A stretch of 64,000 nt of DNA from Chara braunii (taxonomy: Eukaryota; Streptophyta; Charophyceae; Charales; Characeae): positions 1,617,683 through 1,681,682 of the forward strand of contig BFEA01000318.1 of the NCBI GenBank assembly GCA_003427395.1. The letters are read 5' to 3'. A program made the position numbers and the translations under genes. Under the pieces are notes generated by a model. That model did no database searches, was not told the origin of the DNA, and worked only from the letters and a program-made list of their open reading frames with translations. This document shows positions 22,301-34,310 of this stretch, one piece after another. Within the stretch, counting starts at the first letter, position 1; each line of letters begins with the position of its first letter.

Positions 22301-25099
22301 CTCTCAGGATCCAATATATACACCCAATGTACCAAACACATATATAAATGCCTTTCAACCCATTTGGTATACGGTTAGGATCCTACTGACTAGGTTCACA
22401 CAATTGGTTAACTTGTTATCCTAACTCTCATGTCCACGTATATACACAAGTTCCTCACGCAGGATGACTCGTAATGGGGCTTAAGGAAGTACAAACTCTT
22501 TGGCACGCTTGACCTCTACATGGGTCACCACTTGTTCCTCTCCTTCATGGACCATGCTTCTCGCCCACTTTGCAACAACTTCCTTAGCTTTCCTTAATGG
22601 TCTCGCAAACAGACTTCCATGCCCAAGTGCCCACTCAATCCCGTGTAAAACCCAAAATGACGGTGGGGCGTAGAGCGTTATTTTCACGACCACACAGTCC
22701 CGATCATCGTCAAATCCATACTCGATCCAGATGAAGATACCTTTATCCATCAATCTGCCCCACCATGAAGACCAGCCTCGGTAAAGATATCTTAAGTCCA
22801 TCTTCTTTTTTTACTGGCGGGGTCATATTGGGATCTTCTTTAGCATAAGGCATCCTAAGCTTCATTCACTCTGGTCTGGGTTCTGCCCATCACAAAAAAA
22901 CGTTCAGCATACACCTTCCGTTACTATGCTGACAATCGCGTTCTACGATCTCTAATCCTAAAGTCTTAGCTTCAAATAATCTTTCAATAAAATTCATATT
23001 TTTCCGTGTTTACGACTATCCAACTTAGAGAGAATAATAATGGTAATATATCATGGTAATAATATGTTCACAGATATCAAAATTCATAATAATAATAACT
23101 CATGGAAAACGATATATTACTTTAGTAACTGACATCAACAATATTCAAAAAAATTAAATGCATTATACTCAAGCTAGCCAGTTACCCAAAACATATACAA
23201 ATACCTCATAATGATAAACTTATACTAACCGACATATCATATGATAGACATTTCATCATCAAAGATGACGTCGCTAACAATTAGCACTCTCAGACGCAAT
23301 ACCAGCGAGAGTACTACACTTTACTCCTCAACTTTGACAAATGTTTGCTATGACGAGGGACAGTGTAATCCATTTTAGACAAGATAGCATCTCAAACTCC
23401 CGAGCTCCGCTCAAGGATCAAGTCTCATTGCTTATCCCTCCGATTCCAACACTTGCCTCTTGCAGACCCTTGCCGACAAAGCAAACAACCTCACCATACA
23501 CGCTTCGGGGTGTACTGTCCCGTCTTGTGCTGGTGAGCGCACTTGACACAAAAATAGTTGGGGATTCACCCCCTACCTCTCTGTGGCATGTAGTAGCTGC
23601 TTCCCTCATAGGTCATGGTCTGACAAGGCTCAAACACTTTCTTCTTATTCAGTAGTAGTGTAGTCATCTTACCACAAAGGATACAACAACAACATCTCAC
23701 TATGGACTAGGAACGTAGTTCCAGCGTTGGTCTCACTATTACTTACTAGACAGAGTTATAACTTCTTCAAAGCCATCTCTTGGGGGAATAATAACATAGG
23801 ATTGCACACTTCCTTCGGGTGGACCTTACACATTGACCACTCTATGAGAAAAAACTTATCTCAAGGAAGTGATCACTTCATTCACCTCTGAATCCACATC
23901 AGACCTGGATTCTGCACAATGCCTATACCCCTCTTTGAAGAGTAATCCGAACGCACAGACTCAATAAACAGACATAAGTCAATAAATGGATTTGAGACGC
24001 TCATATAAATCCTTCCAGACTGATAAGTTCAAATACGTATCTTAGATAAATAGCCCATATGAAATATTCATGAAAGGATTAACCTTAAAATAATATTAAA
24101 CACACAATCGGACATAAATAAGCACTAAAACAGGCTTACTCAATTTAAAATATGGCATATACGAATGAGTTCAATATACAACTCAATAAAAAACATGCCC
24201 TCAAAAGAATAGTCTCAAGTCCTTAGTTCCAATTCCATAGATTCAAGTGGATGATTCAAACATGGAAAGATTCAAGCGAAGGTCTAACATCACCTACACC
24301 CCATCGCACCAACGAAAGTAAGCGGGATGGTCTAATTGTTAGCCCATTCACAGATATTTCGACCGCCTCTAGGATCAGATACCCCTTTTTGCTGAAAAGG
24401 TGTCTTATATATCTACTACTTCCCGTAGTCCCGTCTATTGAGGTCATAACACGACGTTCAGTGCATCTACTGACTGCCTTATATGCCTACATCAGGAAGG
24501 GCATACGTCACACCCCGACGACCGTATAATTCGCACAACTACTTAGAACCCGGACTCAAGGATCCCAATTTATTCTCACGAAAGGGTTTCAACGTCGTTA
24601 ACCTAACTTTCCTCGAAGTCCTTCGAGGGCTTCTGACATAATAGGCTCCCTTACTCATCATCGACCCCACTCTAATACGAAAGTACCAAGTTGCTCTCAT
24701 GACCACTCATATAACTCTCTCAACCATAATAGGTACCTTATAGGCCAACTTCCACAATAATAATCCTTAGCCCTGTTTATACCTCCGCATCCTCCCTTAG
24801 CCATATCAACCATGCAAAGCATCGTCCAAACCCACGAACTATCAGGTTCAACAGAGGTACCAACTCCAACTACAATTATACTAGTCAGAGTACGTGAGCG
24901 CATAGTCAAAACGTTTCCCTCTAACGCCACCCTTACGACACTAGTTAAAACCAACTCACACAATCAACTCTCATTCGCTCTCTATCCAATACCATCAAAC
25001 AACTAACTATAGAGTCCAAAAAAACTTCTTATTTTGCCTAGTTCTCACATTCTCATACCCGGAGGTCGTTCCACCAGGGACAACGGTAGACAACCATTA
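19344..25099 (-). other. Interior of giant element, no readable pol
   Basis: About 5.7 kb without any recognisable protease, RT, RNase H or integrase in either strand. The longest minus-strand frame (22481-22801, 106 codons, Trp- and Val-rich) matches no family I recognise. The interior may have been non-coding (LARD-like) or may be a coding region decayed beyond recognition by eye. Confidence 0.5.
23470..23570 (-). pseudogene. Possible gag zinc-knuckle relic in giant element
   Basis: On the minus strand, about 1.6 kb downstream of the primer-binding site, one frame reads FCVKCAHQHKTGQ and, after a stop, CLLCRQGSARGKC. These resemble paired Cys/His clusters at the end of retroviral-type gag, but the final Cys of the first and the His of the second are missing, and stops interrupt. 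Position fits gag. The match is short and could be chance. Confidence 0.25.
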
Positions 25100-25117
25100 T
25101 CCCCGACAAAGGTGCCA
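25100..25117 (-). promoter_or_regulatory. Primer-binding site, tRNA-Asp type
   Basis: The minus-strand sequence TGGCACCTTTGTCGGGGA starts two bases inside the 5' LTR end (25120). A plant tRNA-Asp 3' end would give TGGCGCCGTTGCCGGGGA, so 15 of 18 positions agree, and two of the three differences are the C-to-T or G-to-A type common in methylated DNA. This is the primer type used by Athila/Tat-group gypsy elements. Confidence 0.75.
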
Positions 25118-26789
25118 CTTGTCGCGCGCATCTGTCCCACACAGTGCGGGACCCTCCCTACCGAGTCACGCAGAGTTGGTCTACCTCCTCACGACACACA
25201 TGGAGCTTCCGCAAGCCGCTCCGGCCGAGTGCGCCAGCCATAAGCGAGCCCCTACGGGCCAACGCGAGGTACAACTTACCTCCACCTGCGGGAGTTGTCA
25301 CCTCCCTTCGGTGGGTGTATCCCCGCCGAGCTACCAGTCCACAGTACGAAAGTTAATCAGTTGCAATCACAAAGGCGGACAAGTCGATGGGGTTTCTCGT
25401 TTGTTATAGCATAGGGGGTACGTGCGGTCTTACACCTCTATCGAACTCGCACGCGAACTGACGCACTGGCGGGTTGAAGTCCTAAGCACGACTCGACGTC
25501 GGTCGACTAGAACGCATCCCACATACCACGAGTTACACCACAACACTCACACACACAGAACGACACAAAACAAACAATACAACAACACTCCTAGTCCCTT
25601 TTGGAGTCATCTCATAACCTTCCGACGCGAAAAAATCGGATAGGCGTCGCGCGCGAGACTTAGTATAAAAATCGAGCGAACGCAGAACTTTCTCATATCG
25701 ACTAGCAATGCATGCTTACGCAAGCGGTCGCAACAATGATGTACTATATAGTACCCATAATCACGTGGTCCTCATTAATTTCGAGGATCGCATTCGACAC
25801 TCAAGTGTCGGCTGACACGTGCCTTGAGGGTTTAATCTTTCGACGCTGGACAACCTTTAAGTCAGGTTGAGAACCGCACCCTCTTCTGCACCCTGTTGGT
25901 ACACAGGTTCATACCTGTGGTGACAATCGTCTTTGATTGCGCTGGGGACCAACTCCATCATCTAGGGTCTTGAGAGAAACTCACGGGGTTTGACTTTGAC
26001 GGCTGCCACATACTACAACGTTCAACTATATAAAAACAGAGAATCTTCCCGTTCTCTCAAACACATACTTTGTTTAACCCTTGCGCACGGTCACAATAGA
26101 CTGCACGAACGCTCACGATATATTTATATAAGAGGTTGTAAATATGTGACGATCACTTCTCACAGTCACAGTAAGACCACTCTAAGCCATATATATGTAT
26201 GTGATCGCAAACAGTCAAATTCAAAGTTGAACCACCAAACATACCTACAATCACATCAAAGATTCAATTAAAAGTCCACACACTACACATGGTCAACTTC
26301 AACCATTCTCTTCGTTCATACCCCTTGCTTTAACCACACAAACTTCAACCTTAGCGTACCATTTTAACAATAAAGTACTCATTATCTCCGTTAAATGACC
26401 TTTCAATAAAGTACGGGTAAAAACACAACGAAATAATTCAAACCATTTGGCTAAAACCTTTAGGTTGAGTGACAATAGTGGATTGGAGTTGAATCGTAAA
26501 CCGATGAATCGGCAACCGACTTGATATCATTGATAACAGAAGATGATCCTCGTGGGATCAAGCTGAAACTAGTCTAAATCCTGAGTCAAACGTCCAAAGA
26601 AGGCATGTATCATAAGACAGGTCAATACCCAAGTTAAACCATCAGTGTATTGAGAATAAATCTCCATAGCACATTGTTACCAAAACTATCTGCCAATTAA
26701 GTATAAATCTACCTCTAAGTCAGTATCCAAAGAAAAGGTAAATTTTTGGTAGAATCTCCCCCATTCAGGGTGGATTGTCAAATCGTCAC

Positions 26790-27410
26790 CTGTCAAAATA
26801 TAATATAACTCCTCCAAACTAAGAAAATTTCAGTAGCGCTTCCTGTAGGAAAAATGTATTTTCAGAATTTATATTAGCCCAAATATTAAAACTGAAATAT
26901 TCTCTAATTTTGAAAAGTCAAATTTTGTCAAACTCCATGAATTAGTAAAAATTTCAGCAGCACTGCCTTTAGAAAATAAGACTTTTCAGATTTATACTAA
27001 GTAAGATACGAACTCAAAACAAAAAATTGAGTTCAACTAAGACAAAATTTAACCAACTCCTTAGATTTGTAAAAATTTCGGCAGCATTCCCTTTAGGAAA
27101 GTGCTATCCCAAGATTTATAAAAAACAAAGTTCAGAATCTAAAAATAATTTTAGCTTTTCAAGGTCCAATTTTATCTAACTCCCTGGATTAGCAAAAATT
27201 TGGGCAGCACTCCATTTAGAAAAAAAACTTTACAAATTTTTACTAAGTCATATATAAAATTCAAACAAATTGAACTTTGAAAAGTCAAAATTCGATTAAC
27301 TCCTTGGATTTGCAGAAATTTCGGTAGCGCCCCCCGTAAAGAAAGTAGTTTACCAAGATTTATACAAAGCTAAGTATATAAAAAAATGATCCCATAAAAT
27401 GTGAGAATTG
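26790..27410. repeat. LTR minisatellite array, copy B (five 122-bp units)
   Basis: The landmark GGCAGCRCTYCCYTTAG-like motif recurs near 26833, 26955, 27080, 27203 and 27325, a regular spacing of 122-125 bases. Each unit has an AAGTCAAATTTTGTCTAACT-like half and a CCAAGATTTATACAAAG-like half. The first and last units carry the CGCTTCC variant and the middle ones the CACTCC variant. Confidence 0.8.
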
Positions 27411-27654
27411 ACCTAAGTAAAAGGAAGTTAACTCAGAAAATGCAGAAATTGAACTAACTCCGATCGCTCTAGCCCGTGGCGAGCAGTTAAAACAACTGCC
27501 TATCAAGCTGAAACTCAGACTAAGTAGTATTCTCACTCAGCCACATGCAAGACTAAACCACAAAGGTAAGTACTCTCACCAACCTCAAGTCATTATCGTC
27601 AACCAATAGTTCGTGGTCTTTCAATGATTTATCCCTTATACCTTAATTACATAA

Positions 27655-28340
27655 GACGTAAAGCTGGACTATCCAATCTTATGGAAACCTGTCTAGCGCA
27701 GTCATTGAATATACACAAACACATGGCACTACAACTTTTATCTTCCTGGGGCATATAACTAGGTTGTCAAACCTAGTCGCCCTAAACTGTTTAAGTATCC
27801 AAGTTATATATAATTATATGCACTTAGTTTTTTCAGGTAACATACGACTGAACCAATCATATTCGATCAAGGTTCAACCTGCCCCTTTCTTACCACAAGT
27901 TTATTCTTAATTCATACTCTCTTCAATCGCCAGTGCTATAGTCAGACCATCCAATCTTATGAAAAAATGTCTGACTAGCCTGTTCATAAATAAAATAGTA
28001 TAAACGTATAAACAAGTTTATACCTTTCGTTCTAGCATGTGCGTGGCTCCAGACCAAATCTCCCAATCTTATTGGAACCTATGCAGTCCTTCGGCGGATC
28101 TTCCCTCAAAATAAACAAGAAGAAACTAATAAATATCAGAAATCAAAAATGAAACAAGGCGATCAAGCCATCCAATCTTATGGAAAAATGTATGGTCCCT
28201 GAAAGTCAAACATAAGCAGTCCTCATAAGTCAAAGCAACCAGACCACCCAATCTTATGGGAACTTGTCTGGTCCTTCAGGCAATCGAAAATAAATATAGC
28301 ACTGGGCCTTCCAATCTTATGGAGACTCTCCCAGCGTTTG
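27655..28340. repeat. Array of stem-loops with constant loop, copy B
   Basis: The loop TCCAATCTTATGG recurs with changing but self-complementary arms: AAGCTGGAC/GTCTAGC (27661-27697, one G-T pair), AGTCAGAC/GTCTGACT (27940-27976, perfect 8 bp), ACCAGAC/GTCTGGT (28238-28272, perfect) and CTGGG/CCCAG (28302-28334). Copies near 28060 and 28170 pair less well. Confidence 0.7.
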
Positions 28341-30579
28341 GTTCACCCAATCAAATGCACGCAATACAACATTCATCCCACCTTTCCCCAACTACAATCC
28401 TTTTTTACAATCTACTTTCAATCAGACAACAAAACTGAAACTGAACTTACACAATCCTTTGTTTAGTTACATTTGGTTTGTCCCGAAAGTCAGACTGAAA
28501 GTCCATGTAGGGATACAAACAATATACTCAGTCAACCATAACAAGAAATATAGATAAGGGTTATGATTGGGTTTATAGAGGGAAAGCAAATGGTTACCGC
28601 TCAATTCTCTGCCTCCTTAACTCCTCCTGAGTTCCAGCAGAGCTGCCGCAATCGGTGGGCAGACTCCCCACAGAGTCTTGTTGCGGTCCTACGGGTTGCA
28701 ATCCCGCCTGCCGCCTTCCTCTTAGAATAAGATTGGACTTAGAGTAAGAAGGGCAGAATAATAAGGGGGTTCAAACTCTCGAGATACAAGAGGGGGACAA
28801 CTTAACTCTCAGGAGAGGGCCTTGTTGCCTGGATGCGCCTGAGGGCCTCGCAATGACAGCCAAAATATACCGCAGCTTCATCAAATTGAAGTCATACCTA
28901 TCAGTTGTTGACTCTCTGACGACCTTCCAAATTGCAGTAGTAACCCCCTTTTTGAAAAGTTTGTTCACCCCCGTTTTTTCTACTTGAGTCATGCACTGTA
29001 ACAACCCAATGCAGTGGCGGCCTACAACTGTAAATCTCTAAAGCACAATAGTATCGGCAATAGGAGAGCAACAACTTCATTGGAAACAGGCATAACATCG
29101 AAGGTAACCGCAACCAAAGCACAACAAGGAAAATATAACTTTAGTAATCTCGATAGTTCCCCAGAATATCATCAGTCCCAGTCAGACAAACAGCGAAACC
29201 AACAGTGTTCAACAACCACTTCAACTGCAGAGCACGATACCAACAACTTCACCGGCCTATACCGGTTTCCAATCCCTATCCCAACCTAAGCTCAAATAGA
29301 CCTGGCCAAATAATTGGCAGCAAACATACGAAGTTAGCGCAACACTCCTGAGTAGGCTTGCAACTGTAAAAATAATGACCACAGAACCGCCGACCATCAC
29401 AGGCTCGAGCACCGGGAACACATACAACCTGCTAAGAATAAAGTTGCCAACCTCCACCACTGCAGTCAGGATCCAGATGATGAATCAACACAGGAATCAC
29501 AAGGACGAACATACCACTTTGATAGGACCGATTAGGGCAGTAGTGATCAGTACGATGAGAGGCAGACTACTGCGACATTGAAAGTTGTTACAGTGACAAA
29601 GCTGGCCGCTGTACTCTTCCCTCTTATTAAGTACTTAACCGCCTACCCACTACTCTTCTCTATTGTCCATTCACTTTCCCTGTTTATGAAAGTCTTCTTC
29701 ACACGCCCCTTATTGCATCATTGCCGGCTCTCAGGGATTCCACAGCTGAGATGAGACGCTCACAGTTTGACAGTGGGGAAAGGCTTCACTTGTGAGGATA
29801 ACCAATGATCGATAGAGTAAAAAGACAGTTCTACGTCGCTGTATAGGCACTGTCGGACTTGATTTGACTGCAAGTATCACGCCACTACTTACAGTAGACT
29901 ACTTCCTCTCACCATACTCGGTAAGACGAATGAGCTTTCTGCAAGAATCTGGCCGGATGCACCAACAAATTTTCTCTTGCAGCCAGCGCGCAGTTTCCCA
30001 CTATAGTGAATCGTGCAAATCTGAATGAACCCCTCGCTAGAATGCGGGAGTATGCGTTGCCCCTTTGAGTAAGAGAAAAGGTCACTCCGAATGCAAAGTC
30101 GCATTGAATCTCCTGTTTGAACACGAAAAATAACACTGCGCTGCCCTGTCATTCATACAAAGAAACAAGAAAAACTACATTCATCAATAAGATGAGCGAT
30201 ACATAGGCCAAAAGGTAAGTCACAAACCCCGCAGCCTGGCCTCATGCTCTTCGACCACAAAGGCTGAGTGAAAACCAGGATGAATCTTCATTTGAAAGGC
30301 GGGCCAGGTACATCGCTCGTTCCCCCTCCTATCTACCTATGCACGGGCGCCTGCAGCATACCCATTAGAGCTTCGATGAAGATCAACACTTGGAGTCAAC
30401 GAATCATGATGACAAACAGTAATATGGCCGATAATAATTTTTCCTCCTGAATATGAAAGTTGTCTGTTGCTATGAAGCCGTCCTCCTGCACGCAGCTCCC
30501 CTTCATGCTACCTATGCGCAACCATCTTCTTTTACTAACTTCCTTTTTACTGACTTTCTATTACTTCTAACTACGGAAT

Positions 30580-31250
30580 CGGGGTCGCCAGGGCCAAAAA
30601 CCCCCGATTCAAGTTTTCTTTCGCCCGTTTTCATCAAGAAAAAAGCGAGATTAACAATCTCCTTCTCGCTCCTTCCTCGTCCCCTGCCATCTCCCATCTC
30701 GGCACACGTTGCTTTCGTACTAACTCCCACAACACTAACCTGAAAATCAGATTCACCCCACATAAACCCCCTACCTACTACCCTATTTTGCTCGATTCCA
30801 TTGAGGATCGAGAGAGATATCAACTTCCCGCTCCTACCATCTCTACTTTTTACGACGCTTCCGCGCACAATCTTTCTTACTAACTTTCATTTCACTAAGT
30901 TTCTTCTAAAATTGTTATCACCATTCAAGTCGCTCGGGAAAAAAAAAATAGATCCATCCTTTCACTCGCCCGATTTGACTAAGGAATGAACGAGTTATCT
31001 ACTTCCAAATCATGCTCGGCATGCTCTCCACTATCTCCCTTCCACCATAGCTTGGCGCACTACTCTTTCTTCCAAACTCTAATTCTACTAACTTTCCTCT
31101 TAGTCGAACAACATATTCGGGGTCGCCTGCCCCGAAAACCCCGATCTAACATGTTTCCCCACTCGTCTTGATCAAGAAACGAGCGGGATATGGCTTTCCC
31201 TTCTCTGCCATATCTGCCTCTCGACATCTCTGACTTCGCCTGCATGTATC
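30580..31250. repeat. About 190-bp degenerate tandem repeats in LTR B
   Basis: Counterpart of 15150-15830 with the same landmarks: GGGGTCGC near 30580 and 31118, and CGCCCGTTTTCATCAAG near 30629 with related forms downstream. Confidence 0.5.
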
Positions 31251-31371
31251 CGACACCACTTCGCGCCTAAGTTCACCCTGCCCTTGTTGCATCCGTTCGC
31301 CCTATGCCAGACTTCACTCCAACGCAATCACCTTGACGACTGTGGATCGATACAGCCAGTGGGGGCGACCG

Positions 31372-31740
31372 CTACAGCGCACGACCCAGGCTCGACAGTC
31401 GTGGTTGCTCCAGCTCCGAGATTAGTAGGAGGGCGCAAATCTGTTCCAAGCCTGCAGCGTGAGCCTCACTATGTGCTTTCCGGTACAAATCTTGGTGGTA
31501 GTAGTAAACATTCAAATGAGAACTTTGAAGACCTAGGTGGAGAAGGTTCCACCAGCCAGTTGGGTACCCGACACGATTGCGCGCCTCCTTACTGTGCCCT
31601 GGATCACTGTTTGTCTCCCCTGGCCCGGACGGGCCTGCCCTCTCAAGCCTCTTTGCGGCAGTCGGCGGTTGGCGGATGGCGCACCCGCCGAAGGCCCCCG
31701 CCGCTAAGGTTCTACCTGCGTTGTAGGTCAAATCACCCAC
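31372..31740 (-). CDS. LTR B partner of the unrecognised LTR A frame
   Basis: A 122-codon frame colinear with the middle of 15739-16362 and about three-quarters identical. It shares AHAAGLEQICALLLIS near the end. Many differences change the amino acid, which argues against strong protein selection. No function is recognised. Confidence 0.18.
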   Translation of the reverse strand: MGDLTYNAGRTLAAGAFGGCAIRQPPTAAKRLERAGPSGPGETNSDPGHSKEARNRVGYPTGWWNLLHLGLQSSHLNVYYYHQDLYRKAHSEAHAAGLEQICALLLISELEQPRLSSLGRAL

Positions 31741-32576
31741 TGACTCGCATGCACGTTGAATTCGTCAATTGCGGTGATGGCGACCTCGCCAACATCCCAA
31801 ACACGTAGGAACTCGTAGGTCAACCCAAGGATGCGCGCTCAAAGTCCTCAACCGTCGTGACAACCCCTACATCTGACACCTCGTCTAAGTCAAAGAACGC
31901 CGGAGTATAAAAATAATACGATAATAACTAATAAATAATAAAATATTTTGAAATTTTTAATCATCGGAGAAATGGCGAACGAGGAAAAGGAACAGCTAGC
32001 ATCGCTCCGACCTTGCTGACGGCAAAACCAAGGGGGATAGCCCCGTTGGGCCCTCAATCCTTCGGTCCCTTTGTGCTACTCTGATATCCTCACGCCGTCG
32101 CCGCTCGATCTCAATCCCTGAAGCTCTTTGATGAAAATCCGATGCTGTAACCAATAGAGCTAGGCTCAAAGCATGTTCTAACTTTGACTGACACCTAAAT
32201 AAACCGATAATGCGCGACTCGCAGACCTACTGAAACGTTTTCAAAATCACATTGTTGTCGATGTTGTCCTCCGCATGTACGCGCAAGTCACAGACAAGCA
32301 CACCAATTCAGAGGCTTGATCCTTTTAATCTTAGTTTAATCAGAATTAAAAATTGGGTCGGCGATCACACTAGCTCTTCAATCATCAATAATTAAAAAGA
32401 TCACGTGCGCCTTAAATCCGTGTGCCCACACACTCTTTAAACTAGTCTGCCATCCAGTCAACGTAAATCACGGACGCAACCGTGACTCGAGCGATGTTCT
32501 CAGACCCTAGACCACTTATTTTCTGTCATTTGCAAAAACTAGGGCGGATACTCTTGTAAGGGTATTCGTGCCGACA

Positions 32577-32580
32577 ACGC
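32577..32580. repeat. Target-site duplication ACGC, right copy
   Basis: Directly follows the CGACA end of LTR B and matches 9485-9488. Confidence 0.5.
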
Positions 32581-32613
32581 TTTCATGCAAAATCCGTTAA
32601 AATTTGTCCAAAT

Positions 32614-33351
32614 AAGGGTTGTCGGTGTTCGGGACGGGCCGAACGCCTGAACCCGAATGCCTGAACGTTCGGCACCCCCTCTCGACACGTTCGGCCGTTC
32701 GGTCGAAAATGGAAAAAAAAAAACTTCAAAAAATGTAAAAAACATATATGTTATGCAGAAGAATGAACCAAACAATATTTGCCTCAACGTTATATCCAAA
32801 TTCTTTACCGAATTTGAAATAAAAATCAAATACTAAAAATAAATAATAATAATCAAAATCAGAAAAAATAAAACGAGAATGAAATTATTGAGTGGGCGAA
32901 CACATTTTTGACATCGCCATTTTTGGCGATTTTTTATTTTGTTTTGGCTGTGACAAATGCCATGAAAATTTATGTATGTGTATCTTACATAATAAAGAAT
33001 CTACAAATAAAATTTTTAAAAATAATAATTTTTTTTCATGCCCCGAAATAAAGGGGGAAAAAAAATAAAAAAAAATTAGTGAGTGGGAAAGCAAGTTTTG
33101 ACACCACCATGTTTGCCGATTTTTCATTTTTTTTTGGCTGAACAGAATATCTTCAAAATTAAGGGGGACATATCTCACATCATAAAGAACTCACAAAACA
33201 AAATTCAAAAACAAATAATAATATTTAGGTGTCAAAATAAGTTTTTGCGGGGTCCGAACACCTTTAGGTTCGGGCCCTGTACGGGGACTCGAACGCCCGA
33301 ACGCTTGGCGGTCAGCTTAGGGGCCTCCGTACGTTCAGCCTGACAACCCTG
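32614..33351 (+). mobile_element. Non-autonomous hAT element, diverged copy
   Basis: About 738 bp, colinear with the inner element at 18374-19097: a left end near AAGGGTTGTCGG, then GGGCCGAACGCC and an AT-rich centre containing TATGTTATGCAGAAG, and a right end GACAACCCTG. It sits 37 bases outside the giant element, in the old gypsy relic. The flanks GTCCAAAT and ATCCGACA share only part of an 8-bp duplication, so it is older than the 18374 copy. Confidence 0.7.
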
Positions 33352-33589
33352 ATCCGACAAAAAAAATCAAAATTTTAAAAAATTTCATAAATGTCAACTG
33401 AGGAAATATGAATTGTCCAACAAACACTAAATTCAACACACATAAACCTTCACCTTAAATAAAACCAGAAAAAAAATCAATAACACAAAAGATTAACCCC
33501 CAAACCCTAAATTTAGTTTTAGCCTCGTTGGATAAGATATGAAAAGAAGGGGTCCCTGTTAATTGTTAGTGCATATATTATATTTGTCT

Positions 33590-34310
33590 CTTGTGCTAAC
33601 TTAGTGAACATCTTATCATGAGTCTGCTACCATCTTAATGTCTCATGGTTTGAGTAAACTTTGAAATATTATCAAAATAAGTGACGTTGTTATGTTCTTA
33701 AGGCTTGATAGAACATCAAGTTTATTTTTTTTATAGGTAGAGTCAACTAATTTTTTTTGTGACAATAATTTTTATATGAATTATATCTAACAATATCATT
33801 TATAATTATCATATTGCCGCACAACTCCGATTCCATCTTGATTCACATCCGTTCAATATTCTATCAATATTATAATCCTTATCTCATACTTAGATAACCT
33901 ATTTCTTCAACAGTCCATGCAATAGGGTTATGATTGTAGTAAAATTCTTAATAAACTTTCTCCTGTAGTTAGTTAATCATAAAAAGAAATAAAATAAAGT
34001 AAGGTTCTTAGGGGTTTGTTAATCCCTGATGACCATATTTTTTTTAATCTCCCTGACATGGTCGAGATACAACACTCTTTGTTCAGCTAACTCGCATTTA
34101 TTAAAATTTAACTTAAACTTATTTCCTCTCCTCTTGGCTAGGACTTTGCTCATATGCTCCTCATGCTCCTAGAGCAATTTGTTTGAAATAAAACCACCAC
34201 TCAGACTTATTTTTCATTATATAATGTATTTGTCAATAATTATTGATTAGGCTTGGGGAAAGTTTAATGCCAAAGGGTCACTGACATATGAAAAACAAAT
34301 AGTACACCTA
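33590..34310 (-). pseudogene. Gypsy pol relic: RT C-terminus and RNase H
   Basis: Minus-strand frames joined across stops read as the end of a Ty3/gypsy RT and most of RNase H. Near 34225-34200 the YxDD region is reduced to VVVLFQTN, so the catalytic Asp pair is gone. Then come HEEHMSKVLAKRR (about 34149-34167), TPKNL (34001-34016) and LTNYRRKFIKNF (33940-33975) of the RT thumb. RNase H begins with DVNQDGIGVV (about 33820-33850) and continues with FKVYSNHETLRW (near 33630-33665). The rest of RNase H and integrase are at 7935-9400, so the giant element split this older copy. Confidence 0.72.

Larger units (their letters stand above)
9489..32576 (-). mobile_element. Giant LTR retrotransposon, about 23.1 kb
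   Basis: Two direct repeats of 7,891 and 7,457 bp (9489-17379 and 25120-32576) bound a 7,740-bp interior. Each repeat begins TGTCG and ends CGACA on the plus strand, with ACGC duplicated outside. Two bases inside the right-hand repeat, on the minus strand, lies TGGCACCTTTGTCGGGGA, 15 of 18 bases matching the complement of a plant tRNA-Asp 3' end. This sets the orientation as minus and the right repeat as the 5' LTR. No readable protease, RT or integrase was found inside, so the copy is non-autonomous or fully decayed. No clear polypurine tract adjoins the 3' LTR. LTRs of this size exceed those I know from well-described plant families (Ogre-type LTRs reach several kb). Confidence 0.75.
25120..32576 (-). 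repeat. Giant 5' LTR (copy B)
   Basis: Aligned throughout with 9489-17379. On the minus strand it starts TGTCGGCACGAATACCC at 32576 and ends CGACA at 25120. It contains the five-unit minisatellite (26790-27410), the stem-loop array (27655-28340), the 190-bp repeats (30580-31250) and the partner of the LTR A reading frame. It lacks the hAT insertion and the TA expansion of copy A, so it is closer to the original form. Confidence 0.75.

Noticed and set aside
9489..32576. Plus-strand orientation of the giant element
   Set aside because: No TGG-starting primer site after 17379, whereas a good tRNA-Asp match lies on the minus strand beside 25120.
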